20,030 nucleotides of DNA from JAXGPP01 sp964436865 (GTDB lineage Bacteria > Planctomycetota > Planctomycetia > Pirellulales > Thermoguttaceae), in the NCBI GenBank assembly GCA_964436865.1, contig CAYTFK010000098.1, positions 1 to 20,030 of the forward strand, in the 5' to 3' direction. Positions 8,778-16,904 of this stretch are shown here, piece by piece. The notes beneath the pieces were generated by a model, which saw only the letters and a list, made by a program, of their open reading frames with translations, ran no database searches and had not been told where the DNA came from. Position numbers and translations under genes: made by a program. Numbering within the stretch: the stretch's first letter is position 1; every line of letters starts with the position of its first letter.

Positions 8778-8970
8778 AGAGAGCACGCAAAAGGCTGAGC
8801 GTGGGGCGACCAGGGCCGCGGGCTCTCGATCGCCGGAAGCCGTCATCTTAACCCGGCCGGCAAGCGGCCAGCAAGCTTGCCTTCGGGCCGGGCGGCGGGT
8901 ATTGGTATGGGCACGCAAACCTGCGTTCGGCGCGCCGTTCCGACGACCAAGCCACCTGAGGAAACCCGAA

Positions 8971-10407
8971 ATGAACTGCTTTCTGCGATTGTCAGCGATA
9001 CTTCTGACGGTTTCGGCCGGTCGGGTCCTGGCGGCCGAACGGCCGAACATCCTGTTTCTGCTCTCCGACGATCACAGTGCGCCGTACGTGGGCTGCTACG
9101 GATGTCCCGATGTCCGCACGCCGAACCTCGACCGTCTGGCCAGCGAGGGGATGCGGTTCGACCGGATGTTTGTCTCGTGCCCGCAATGCGTGCCGTCGCG
9201 GGCCGCGCTGATGACGGGCCGCTCGCCGGTGGCCGTCCGCATGGTCCGCTTCACGTCGCCCTTACCCGGCGAGCTGCCGGCATTGCCCGACCTGCTCCGC
9301 GACCAGGCCGGCTATTTCACCGGCGTGGGCGGGAGGAGCTATCACCTCGACGGTCCCTCGGGCGTCGGAAAGAACGCCGCACCGGTGATCGACGCGGTGC
9401 TCAAGAAGCACAACCTGCGGACATTCACCAACCGCGTGGATTATGTGGAGAAAGGGCGGTTCAAGACGCACGGCGAGCGATTGTCGGCGTTTCTCGAGGC
9501 GGCGCCCGAGGGGAAACCGTGGTTCTTCTGGCTGGGGTTCAGTGACCCGCATCATGTCTGGGATCCGGATGCCTCGCCCCATCCCGAGCCGCCCGATCCG
9601 GCGAAGCTCACACTGCCGCCTCACCTGCCCGATCTGCCGGGGGTGCGTGGCGATCTGGCGCGGTATCTGGGCGAGGTCGAGCGGCTGGACCGCGATGTGC
9701 AGACGGTGCTCGACGTGCTCGAGTCGCGCGGCCTGGCGCAGGAGACGCTGGTGGTCTTCATGGGCGACAACGGCATGGCGATGCCGCACGGCAAAGGGGC
9801 GCTCACCGACCCGGGCATTCACGTGCCGCTCATTGTCCGCTGGCCGGGCGTGGTCAAACCGGGCAGCGCGACCGAGGCGCTCGTCTCGGGCGAGGACTTC
9901 GCTCCCACGATGCTCGAGGCGGCGGGCGTGAAACCGCACGAATCGATGAGCGGGGTGAGCTACCTCGAGCTGCTCAAGGGCGAACCGTTTGAGCCGCGGA
10001 AACACATCTTCGCCGAGCGCGGCCCGCATGGCGGCGACGGCGGGATGCGTCCGGAGATCTCGGCAGCGACGTTCGATCTGGTCCGCTGCGTGCGATCCGA
10101 CCGTTATAAGCTCATTTACAACTGCACGCCGCACCAGCCGGTGGGCCCGGTCGACAGCCAGGGCGACCCGGGCTGGCAGGAGATGAAGGCCGCCTTCGCC
10201 GCAGGCAGCCTGGCTCCGGAGTTCGTCCGCGCATACTTCACAACGCCGCGGCCAACCTATGAACTGTACGACCTGGAGGAGGATCCGGGCGAGCTCAATA
10301 ACCTGGCCGGCAAAGAATCGCACCGCCAGATCGAGCGCGAGCTCAAAGAGGCGCTGGCCGAGAAGATGATCCTCGACTGGGACTTCCTCCCGCTGCCGGT
10401 GCGATAG
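8971..10407 (+). CDS. Secreted type I sulfatase (Cys-type, formylglycine-dependent)
   Basis: This 478-residue protein has a signal peptide (MNCFLRLSAILLTVSAGRVLAAE) and an alkaline-phosphatase-like sulfatase domain. NILFLLSDDH puts metal ligands at Asp33 and Asp34. CVPSRAALMTGR puts the formylglycine precursor at Cys73 and the conserved Arg at 77 (C-x-P-S-R). FMGDNG carries Asp266 and Asn267. The C-terminal part has DRYKLIYN and ELYDLEEDPGELNNLA, typical of S1-family sulfatases. It would hydrolyse sulfate esters or N-sulfates on glycans outside the cytoplasm. The subfamily and substrate cannot be fixed, though layout and motifs recall heparan-N-sulfatase-like members. It needs a formylglycine-generating enzyme, which is not in this window. 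The ATG at 8971 has GAGG 9 bases upstream. The same frame is open far upstream, but that part is antisense to the TPR gene and is not this protein. Confidence 0.95.
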   Translation: MNCFLRLSAILLTVSAGRVLAAERPNILFLLSDDHSAPYVGCYGCPDVRTPNLDRLASEGMRFDRMFVSCPQCVPSRAALMTGRSPVAVRMVRFTSPLPGELPALPDLLRDQAGYFTGVGGRSYHLDGPSGVGKNAAPVIDAVLKKHNLRTFTNRVDYVEKGRFKTHGERLSAFLEAAPEGKPWFFWLGFSDPHHVWDPDASPHPEPPDPAKLTLPPHLPDLPGVRGDLARYLGEVERLDRDVQTVLDVLESRGLAQETLVVFMGDNGMAMPHGKGALTDPGIHVPLIVRWPGVVKPGSATEALVSGEDFAPTMLEAAGVKPHESMSGVSYLELLKGEPFEPRKHIFAERGPHGGDGGMRPEISAATFDLVRCVRSDRYKLIYNCTPHQPVGPVDSQGDPGWQEMKAAFAAGSLAPEFVRAYFTTPRPTYELYDLEEDPGELNNLAGKESHRQIERELKEALAEKMILDWDFLPLPVR

Positions 10408-10469
10408 CGGCGCGGACTGCGGGTGCAGCCACGAGTGTGAAGGCGCCGTGTCGACCGCCGGCCCTCTGG

Positions 10470-12446
10470 TCAGAGGGGCTGGGGCGCGTGGGGGAGTCGG
10501 ATCTGGAACGCCGCTCCGGCGTCGCTGGGCAGCAGGTCGATTGTGCCGCCGTGGCGTTCGATGATCTGGCGGCAGATCGCCAGGCCCAGGCCGGTCCCTT
10601 TGAGACGCGTGGAGACCAGCGGTTCGAACAGTGTCTGGCGGATTTCGGGCGGAATGCCGGGGCCGCTGTCGCGGATCGTGAGGAGGTCGAAACCGCCCGC
10701 TCGGCGGGCTTCGACGAGGATTTCGCCCGTGGCGCCCATCGCTTCGGCGGCGTTGCTCATGAGGTTGCCCAGCACCTGCCGCAGTTGAGTCGGATCGGCG
10801 TGGACGGTGAACGGTTCCGGCTGGCAATCGATCCGGCAGTCGATATCGGCGCGGTTCTGAAGCTTTTCGAACACCTGGCGGGCCGTCGCGCCGAAGTCGA
10901 CGGACTCCTTGACCGCTTCCTTGGCACGGACGATTTCCATCAGGTTGCTGATGATCCGGTTGGCCGTCTCGATCTCGGCGTCGATGGCTTCCAGGTACGA
11001 CTGGGGTTTCGGGTCGCCTGTCGGCAGGGAGCGTTTCAGCAGCCACGCGGCGCTGCGGACGACGGCCAGAGGATTGCGGAGGTCGTGGGCGATGCCGGCT
11101 ACCGCCTGGCCCACCACGGCCAGCCGCTCTTGCCGGGCGAGTTGCTCCTTCAACCGGGCCACCTCGGCTTCGACGGCTTCCTGTGGCGAGGGCGGGCCGT
11201 CGGGGAATACGAGCCGAGCTTCAGCCAGTTCCTGGTCGACAAGTTGGACGAAGCCAGCCAATCGCTCGTCGTCGTCGACAGCCGCCAGGATGTGGTCGTG
11301 AGCCGCGTGGATGGCATAGCGGCCGCGGACCTTGGCGGCGCGGTTCGCGGACGTTGCGGAAGCTGGCTCCTCGGGCCGCCCGGCTGTGCCGGCCGATCCG
11401 GAGGCCACCGCAACACCGCGGGGACCGGCGAACAGGAAGAGGCCGGCTGCGGCCGTGGGATGGGCGGAGTCTGGCTCGTCTCCAGCTTCGGCCTGGAGTT
11501 GACCCATGAGCAACGACAAGCGTTCGAGCCGCCACCAGTCGTTGACCGCAGCCAATAGGCCGGTCTTGGAAGACGACCTGGTCGCCGCGCCGGCCGAGCG
11601 TGACCGAGCCGCCATCCCGTCGGAATTGCCGGCGCCTTCGTGCCGGCCGCCGGCGATGCCGCTTTCGAGGGCGAGCGCCGTGAAGAGGTCGTCGCGCACC
11701 TGGTCTTCGTCTTGCGATGAATGGACCGGCTGGCTCGCGAGCGCCTCGGTCTGCTCGGGGCTGCCTGACGCGAGAACGACAGTGGCCGGGGCGCTGGCCG
11801 GCGTCTCAGCCGCAGCGTCATCGCAGCAGGCGGCGCCGGAGTTGTCTGACGAGGTCGCTCGATCGCCACTGTGGCGGGCATTAGCGATCACTTGTCTGAG
11901 GCGCATCCGATCCAGGCCGGTCGCGCCGGTACGGTCTTGCGACGACTGCTCATCCGGTGCTTCGTCGGCGACGGTGGCGCTGCCGACTTGTTCGGTCGGT
12001 GCGCTCTTCAATGACGTCTGGGCGGGGTCGGCGTCGGGTTTGTTTTCGGACGGGGCCCGGGTGTATTCCTCTGTGGCGGGACGGGATTCGGCAGCGGCAG
12101 GCGGAGTCGGCGTCGTCGCAGTCAGGGCGGTCGACGGCGCCAACGCTGCCGGCTCATTGTCGGTGGCTGCGTCGCCGGGTATGCCGGCCGGTGGAGGCGC
12201 CTCGGCGACTTCACTTACGCCGGGACCGGCCGCCGGGGACAGGATGGGCGCTGGCTCAGCCGGAATCGGCGGCGCGATCAGGGGCTGGCTTGCGGCATCG
12301 AACGAATCCGCTGCCGGAGGAGGCTCAGGCAACAGCAGGACGGGCGTTGAAGAGAGAAGACACCGCGTCTCCAACGGTTCACTGCGGAGCGGGCGCAGCA
12401 AAACGCCCACGTGCTCGCAAGTCTTCTTCCATAAAGACTGACGCAT
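10470..12446 (-). CDS. Orphan histidine kinase with planctomycete LLS-type N-terminus
   Basis: The 658-residue protein ends in a complete kinase core. The H-box GIAHDLRNP has phospho-acceptor His454, preceded by a coiled coil (about 418-445). The N-box is NLMSNAAEAM (Asn565), G1 is DSGPGIP (593-599), and the F/G2 region is LFEPLVSTRLKGTGLGLAI (606-624). No convincing transmembrane helix or PAS/HAMP domain is seen. Residues 23-32 (EPLETRCLLS) match the 'LExRxLLS' motif found near the N-terminus of exported planctomycete proteins. Residues of about 35-330 are Ala/Pro/Ser/Thr-rich and low in complexity. No response regulator is adjacent. The ATG at 12446 has GAGG 7 bases upstream, which supports the full-length start. 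The gene is convergent with the sulfatase (62 bp apart). The kinase assignment is secure; the location and the signal sensed are not. Confidence 0.92.
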   Translation of the reverse strand: MRQSLWKKTCEHVGVLLRPLRSEPLETRCLLSSTPVLLLPEPPPAADSFDAASQPLIAPPIPAEPAPILSPAAGPGVSEVAEAPPPAGIPGDAATDNEPAALAPSTALTATTPTPPAAAESRPATEEYTRAPSENKPDADPAQTSLKSAPTEQVGSATVADEAPDEQSSQDRTGATGLDRMRLRQVIANARHSGDRATSSDNSGAACCDDAAAETPASAPATVVLASGSPEQTEALASQPVHSSQDEDQVRDDLFTALALESGIAGGRHEGAGNSDGMAARSRSAGAATRSSSKTGLLAAVNDWWRLERLSLLMGQLQAEAGDEPDSAHPTAAAGLFLFAGPRGVAVASGSAGTAGRPEEPASATSANRAAKVRGRYAIHAAHDHILAAVDDDERLAGFVQLVDQELAEARLVFPDGPPSPQEAVEAEVARLKEQLARQERLAVVGQAVAGIAHDLRNPLAVVRSAAWLLKRSLPTGDPKPQSYLEAIDAEIETANRIISNLMEIVRAKEAVKESVDFGATARQVFEKLQNRADIDCRIDCQPEPFTVHADPTQLRQVLGNLMSNAAEAMGATGEILVEARRAGGFDLLTIRDSGPGIPPEIRQTLFEPLVSTRLKGTGLGLAICRQIIERHGGTIDLLPSDAGAAFQIRLPHAPQPL

Positions 12447-12892
12447 TGCGCTACCTCGGACCAGGATAAAAGGGCCGTTGCCCTTGGAGTGCCACGGGGC
12501 CGTTTCGCCCCGGTCTGGTCATTGTTTGTTCCGTGGTTGATTGTACGACACTTTCCCGCGCTGTCCGTCGGGAGGCTGGGCTCGTTGCGTTTGCCCGCTG
12601 TCGAACAATCGACCTGAAAACCAATCGAAAAGTCGCCAGGCGGCGGACAAGAAGCGGACACGGGCATTATGCCGAAATGATAGGCGAGAAGTCAAATGGA
12701 TGAGCTATCAGTGCTGTCACCGCTACTTCTAGCGTCCCGACAACGGCGAAGGGGGAGTGCAGCCACAGGGGGCAAAGGCAATTCGCTCCTGGCGGGGGCG
12801 CCGCTTGCCAGCCGGAGGGGCGGTCGGCGAGTTCGGCTCTTCCTATGATTCGCGATGCGTTCCGAACCACGCATGTCGCGAAGAACACCAGG
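12447..12892. other. 446-bp gap without a recognised gene
   Basis: The stretch holds the leader of the histidine kinase and the region upstream of the MFS pseudogene. Short open frames occur on both strands, but none has a recognisable protein or a good ribosome site. An ATG at 12845 could extend the pseudogene frame upstream by 16 codons. A GC-rich imperfect inverted repeat (GGGGC/GCCCC, about 12496-12512) lies in the kinase leader. Nothing resembling a tRNA or a mobile-element end was found. Confidence 0.5.
12540..12567 (-). promoter_or_regulatory. Possible sigma-70-like promoter of the histidine kinase
   Basis: Read on the minus strand, CGGACA (12567-12562) and TACAAT (12545-12540) are separated by 16 bases. 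The -10 matches five of six consensus bases and the -35 four of six. It would give a leader of about 90 bases before the ATG at 12446. Consensus matching alone is weak in GC-rich planctomycete DNA. Confidence 0.25.
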
Positions 12893-13533
12893 ATGAACGA
12901 CCGCTCACGTCCGGGCCCGCTGCTGATCGCATTGGCTTACGTCGGGTTCGTCAGTCTCGGCCTGCCCGACGCAGTTATTGGCGTGGCTTGGCCGAGCGTT
13001 CGCAATGCATTCTCGCTCCCGCAGAGCGCTGCCGGAATAGCCAGTGGACGTTCACCGTATTGACGGAGTCACGCGAGGTGAATGCCGGCCCGGCGGGCAT
13101 CGCAATCGGCGCATACTGGGGGAGCATCGGAACGGGAAGGGTGGTGTTTGGGCTGGTTGTCGACCGAGTTGGCATCGACCGCTTGCTGCGATGCTGCCTC
13201 CTGGCGGCAGCCGCCGGGACGGCGCTGTTGGCTGCACCGCTGCCGCTCGCCGGCGCATTGACAGGATTGATTCTCGCCGGTTTCGGGCTGGCGCCGGTAT
13301 ATCCATGTCTGATGACGCGGACCCCGCAGCGTCTGGGGAGGAGGTTGTCGGCGCATGCCGTCGGCTTTCAGGTCGGCGCGGCGATGGTCGGAGCGGCGGC
13401 GGTACCCGCCGGCCTCGGCCTGATCGCGGGCAGCAGCGGACTGGAAGCGGTGCCGGTGGCGACAGTGGTGCTGGCCGGAGTCCTCTGGCTGCTCCACGAG
13501 CGCCTGGTGCGGCGGCCGGACGTCGAACAGTGA
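12893..13533 (+). pseudogene. MFS transporter (sugar-permease-like) with internal deletion and frameshift
   Basis: The first frame, from ATG 12893, encodes MNDRSRPGPLLIALAYVGFV and continues through GVAWPSVRNAFSLPQSAAG, a typical first helix and start of the second helix of an MFS carrier. It then runs into a stop at 13061-13063. From about 13035 a different frame continues with QWTFTVLTESRE, AYWGSIGTGRVVFGLVVDRVG, the MFS loop motif and about five further helices, ending at the TGA at 13531. Intact relatives are about 390-400 residues. Only about 48 N-terminal and 165 C-terminal residues remain, so roughly helices 2 to 6 are missing. The junction lies around 13032-13042, and the deletion is not a multiple of three. 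It resembles fucose/glucose-permease-like MFS proteins (inference). It lies 205 bp upstream of a sugar isomerase-like gene and may be its former transporter. Confidence 0.85.
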
Positions 13534-13738
13534 TGTACGGGCGGCGACGGGTCGCAATCGAGTGCGAAAGGACAATGGCCAACCTGTCGTTCAAGGTCAG
13601 CGAGGAGTATGATGACGAGCGGTGATGGATTTGCTCTTGATTACCGGTCTCGCCCGGAGCCGAGCGGAAGCCGCACCGTAGTGATGGTCGTATGCGACCG
13701 GTCCCAAGTTCTCCATGTCACGTTTCGCGTGAACCGAT

Positions 13739-15247
13739 ATGCGCATTTTCGAGCCGATCAAACCGAGCAAGAAGGCCCGCGTCGGGTTGTACTCTGTCGG
13801 GCATCCGCACTACTGGGAGCAGTTCGAGGGGCTGCTCGAACGGCTCAGCGGCTATAACCGCTTCATTGCCGAGCGGCTGAGCCAGTGGGGCGAGGTGCAC
13901 AATGCCGGCATGGTTGACGAGGAAGGCCAGGCCCGCCGGGCAGCCGAGTTCTTCCAGGCCGCCCATGTCGACATCATCTTCTGCCATGCGGCGACCTACG
14001 CGATGAGCGCCTCACACCTGCACATCGCCCGGCACTGCCGGCGGCCGGTGGTGGTGCTCAACTTGCAGCCGGCCGCGGCGATGGACTATGGCCGCACGAC
14101 CACCGGCGAATGGCTGGCGCACTGCGTGGGCTGCTCGGTGCCGGAGATCGCCAACGCCTTCTGCCGCGCGGGCATCGAGTGGCGATTGGTGAGCGGATTG
14201 TTGGGCTTGAGCGAGTCGCCCGCAATCGCGCTGGCCGATGAGCGGACCGCCGAGCACCCCGACGCGCTCGCCGCGTGGCGCGAGATCGCCGAGTGGGTCC
14301 GCGCGGCGGGCGTCGTGCGGACGCTGGCCGAGGGGCGGCTGGGATTCCTGGGGCATACCTATCCGGGCATGCTCGACATGTACAGCGACTTCACCATGAT
14401 CACCGCGCAGACGGGAATGCATGTGGAAGTGCTCGAGATGTGCGACCTGGCGAAGATCGCCGATTCGGTTACCGCGGCTGAGCAGGAGGGCAAGCTCCGC
14501 GAGGTGGAAGAGATGTTCGTGCTCAGCGAAGATTCGCCGGCCGATCCTCTCGCGCGGCGGCCACGGCCCGAGCAACTCGCCGCGGCCTGCCGCGTGGCCG
14601 TGGCGCAGGAGAAGATGGTCCGCCAGTTCGATCTCGACGCCCTGGCCTACTATTACCGCGGCCGCGAAGGGCACGAGTACCAGCAACTCCAGGAAGCGTT
14701 CATCCTCGGCCACTCGCTGCTTACCGCCCAGGGCATTCCTTGTTCGGGCGAAGGCGACGCAAAGACCGCGCTGGCGATGAAGATCAGCGATATCCTCGAG
14801 GTGGGCGGCAGCTACAGCGAGATCGTCGCCGCCGACTACGAGCGGGGCACGATCATCCTTGGGCATGACGGCCCATTCCACATCGCCATCGCTGCCCAAA
14901 AACCGGTGCTCCGCGGCATGGGCCTCTATCACGGCAAGTGGGGCACCGGGGTGAGCGTCGAGGCGACCGTTCGGAAGGGGCCGGTGACGATGTTCAATGT
15001 CACCCAGGACGGCGCCGGCCGCCTGCGGGCAATCACCAACCACGGCGAGGCGATCGACGCGCCGATCCTCAAGATCGGCAACACGATGACTCACGTGCGA
15101 TTTGCCAAGGGGCCGACGGAATTCATGAACGAGTGGTTCGCGCTGGCGCCCACGCACCATGGCGCCCTCTCCATCGGCCATAACGCCTCGGCGCTGGCCA
15201 AAGTCGCCTCGCTCCTCCATTGGCCGCTGGCCAGCGTGTGCCTGTAA
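13739..15247 (+). CDS. L-arabinose/L-fucose isomerase-family protein, cytoplasmic
   Basis: The 502-residue protein has the size and layout of AraA/FucI-type ketol isomerases and no signal peptide. The N-terminal part has KARVGLYSVGHPHYWEQF and the Rossmann-like VDIIFCHAATYAMS and PVVVLNLQP. The likely metal and active-site segments are GEGDAKTALAM (Glu338), ILGHDGPFHIAIA (His376, Asp377, His381) and THHGALSIGH (His473, His474, His481). These acidic and histidine positions suit a divalent-metal aldose-ketose isomerase. The actual sugar is unknown, and the similarity does not establish L-arabinose or L-fucose. The start is well bounded because an in-frame TGA lies at 13730-13732, three codons upstream of the ATG. 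No Shine-Dalgarno is evident. It may form a unit with the Tat isomerase-like gene 166 bp downstream and, once, with the broken MFS gene upstream. Confidence 0.85.
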   Translation: MRIFEPIKPSKKARVGLYSVGHPHYWEQFEGLLERLSGYNRFIAERLSQWGEVHNAGMVDEEGQARRAAEFFQAAHVDIIFCHAATYAMSASHLHIARHCRRPVVVLNLQPAAAMDYGRTTTGEWLAHCVGCSVPEIANAFCRAGIEWRLVSGLLGLSESPAIALADERTAEHPDALAAWREIAEWVRAAGVVRTLAEGRLGFLGHTYPGMLDMYSDFTMITAQTGMHVEVLEMCDLAKIADSVTAAEQEGKLREVEEMFVLSEDSPADPLARRPRPEQLAAACRVAVAQEKMVRQFDLDALAYYYRGREGHEYQQLQEAFILGHSLLTAQGIPCSGEGDAKTALAMKISDILEVGGSYSEIVAADYERGTIILGHDGPFHIAIAAQKPVLRGMGLYHGKWGTGVSVEATVRKGPVTMFNVTQDGAGRLRAITNHGEAIDAPILKIGNTMTHVRFAKGPTEFMNEWFALAPTHHGALSIGHNASALAKVASLLHWPLASVCL

Positions 15248-15413
15248 GGCATCTTCGGTAGAGCGTTTTGCTCGGCGTCACGATCAGGACGCAAATCTCC
15301 CCATCTGCCTGGAAACGGCCGCCCGTTGCGGAGGGCACGCGGGACGACTAGGATGGGCGGCGCCGCCAGGGGAAAGGCGGCGATTCACTCCACTCACATC
15401 CGGGAGTCATGCC

Positions 15414-16904
15414 ATGGCCAGTCGTCACGATTGCCACTGTTGTCTGAATCGTCGGCAGTGCGTTCAGATCCTGTCGCTGTCGGCATTGGGGGCGGGGGCC
15501 GCTTCGTGGCTTCACGCCGCGGAGGAAAATGCCAGACCGGCGTACGACGATTTCATCGATCCGGCCGCGCTCCGCCCGAAGCCCGAGGTCCGCGTGGCGG
15601 CCACGTTCATGGAGTTGCCCCGGCCCTACTGGCTTGGCTGGCCCGGCACGACCTACGACCTCGACGCCCACGAGAAGGAGTACGCGGCGAACCTGGAGCA
15701 GTCGGCTAAGAAGCTCGGCATCGCCGTCGACCTGGAAAAGCAGCCGCTTAACAGCGAAGAGGGGGTGACCGCCTGGATCGACAAGCTGAAAAACTCGGCG
15801 CCGCACGGCGTGCTCATCGTTCTTCAGCACATCCACGCGTGGGCCTGGGCCAACCGCGTCGCCCAGGAGACGGAGATGCCGGTTATCGTTTTCGCCCCCG
15901 TGGGCACCGCCTTCACCGGGCACATCGACCGGGGCACCCGGGTAGGCGGCGTACACGTCGTTTCGACACTCGACTGGCAAGGGGTCGAAGACGGCCTCCG
16001 CTTGATCAAGGCCAAGCGGATGTTTGAAGAAACCCGCGTCCTTTGGATCCGCGGCAAGGAGCGGAACGAGACCGTGGTCGATCGACTGGGGGTCAAGGTC
16101 CGCGCCATTCCGCGCGACACGTTCAACCAGGAGTTCGACAAGCAACAGCCCAACGAGGAGGTCCAGGACGTGGCCGCCGATCTCCGCCGCGGGGCGAAGA
16201 AGATCGTCGAGCCCAACGAAACCGATGCGGTGAACTGCGCCCGGGCCTATCTCACCGCCAAGCGGCTCATGGCGGCCGAAAAGGCCAATGCCCTGTCGAT
16301 GGACTGCCTGGGGATGGTCAGTGCGAAGCTCGTGCCCACGCCCCCCTGCGGCGCCTGGACACTCCTGCAGGACCAGGGAATCACTACCGGGTGCGAGGCT
16401 GATCTGTTCGGCGCGGTCTCGATGATGATGACGAGCTATCTGCTCGACCGGCCGGGCTTCATGAATGATCCTGTCCCCGAAACCTACCACAACACGCTCA
16501 TCGCCGCCCACTGTACAAGCGGCACGCGGCTGGCCGGGTTCGACAAGCCGGCCGCGCCGTACATTCTCCGCAACCACTCCGAGTCGGCCCTGGGTGTTTC
16601 GACGCAGGTCCTGTGGCCTGAGGGCGAGCCGGTCACGCTCGTCCGCTTCACCGGTCCCGACGAGATGATCATCGACACCTGCAAGGTGGTGCGCAACGTC
16701 GATACGCCCCCGGCAGGCGGCTGCCGCACGTCGGTCGAGCTGGCAATGGACGACGTTGAGGACTGCCGCGACGTGAAAGGCTTCCACCAGGTGGTCACGC
16801 TGGGCAACCACCGCCGCATCCTGGAGGCGTTCTGCGAGCTGTACGGGATCAAGCACGTCCACTCGCCGCAGTTGTCGACGTTTGCCACGGGAGGGACCGC
16901 ATGA
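15414..16904 (+). CDS. Tat-exported sugar isomerase-like protein (FucI C-terminal-like)
   Basis: This 496-residue protein has a twin-arginine signal: NRRQCVQIL at 12-20, a hydrophobic run to about 33, and likely cleavage near HAAEE. Four cysteines and two histidines crowd the first 16 residues (HDCHCCLNRRQC). The body resembles the L-fucose/L-arabinose isomerase fold. TETDAVN-like and ANALSMDCLGM (Asp297) precede GCEADLFGAVSMMM (Glu328), and AAHCTSG (His366) follows, recalling the Glu/Asp/His metal site of FucI relatives. Whether it still isomerises sugars outside the cytoplasm, or has become a binding protein or another enzyme, cannot be told. The ATG at 15414 has GGGAG 7 bases upstream. An ATG at 15409 is out of frame. 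Its stop overlaps the next start (ATGA), so the two products are translationally coupled. Confidence 0.82.
   Translation: MASRHDCHCCLNRRQCVQILSLSALGAGAASWLHAAEENARPAYDDFIDPAALRPKPEVRVAATFMELPRPYWLGWPGTTYDLDAHEKEYAANLEQSAKKLGIAVDLEKQPLNSEEGVTAWIDKLKNSAPHGVLIVLQHIHAWAWANRVAQETEMPVIVFAPVGTAFTGHIDRGTRVGGVHVVSTLDWQGVEDGLRLIKAKRMFEETRVLWIRGKERNETVVDRLGVKVRAIPRDTFNQEFDKQQPNEEVQDVAADLRRGAKKIVEPNETDAVNCARAYLTAKRLMAAEKANALSMDCLGMVSAKLVPTPPCGAWTLLQDQGITTGCEADLFGAVSMMMTSYLLDRPGFMNDPVPETYHNTLIAAHCTSGTRLAGFDKPAAPYILRNHSESALGVSTQVLWPEGEPVTLVRFTGPDEMIIDTCKVVRNVDTPPAGGCRTSVELAMDDVEDCRDVKGFHQVVTLGNHRRILEAFCELYGIKHVHSPQLSTFATGGTA

Noticed and set aside
7957..8970. Upstream in-frame extension of the sulfatase on the plus strand
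   Set aside because: It runs antisense through the DUF5107/TPR gene. The signal peptide and the ribosome site place the real start at 8971.
10461..10479. GCCCTCTG/CAGAGGGGC imperfect hairpin overlapping the kinase stop codon
   Set aside because: The stem has a bulge and no T-run on either strand, so a terminator call is not supported, although the convergent setting would suit one.
9262..11046. A 594-codon open frame on the minus strand
   Set aside because: It is antisense to the sulfatase and out of frame with the histidine kinase. Its product is Arg/Pro/His-rich with no recognisable domain. Such frames are common shadows in GC-rich DNA.
15348..16862. A 504-codon minus-strand open frame
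   Set aside because: It is a complete shadow of the Tat isomerase-like gene with no domain, motif or ribosome site.
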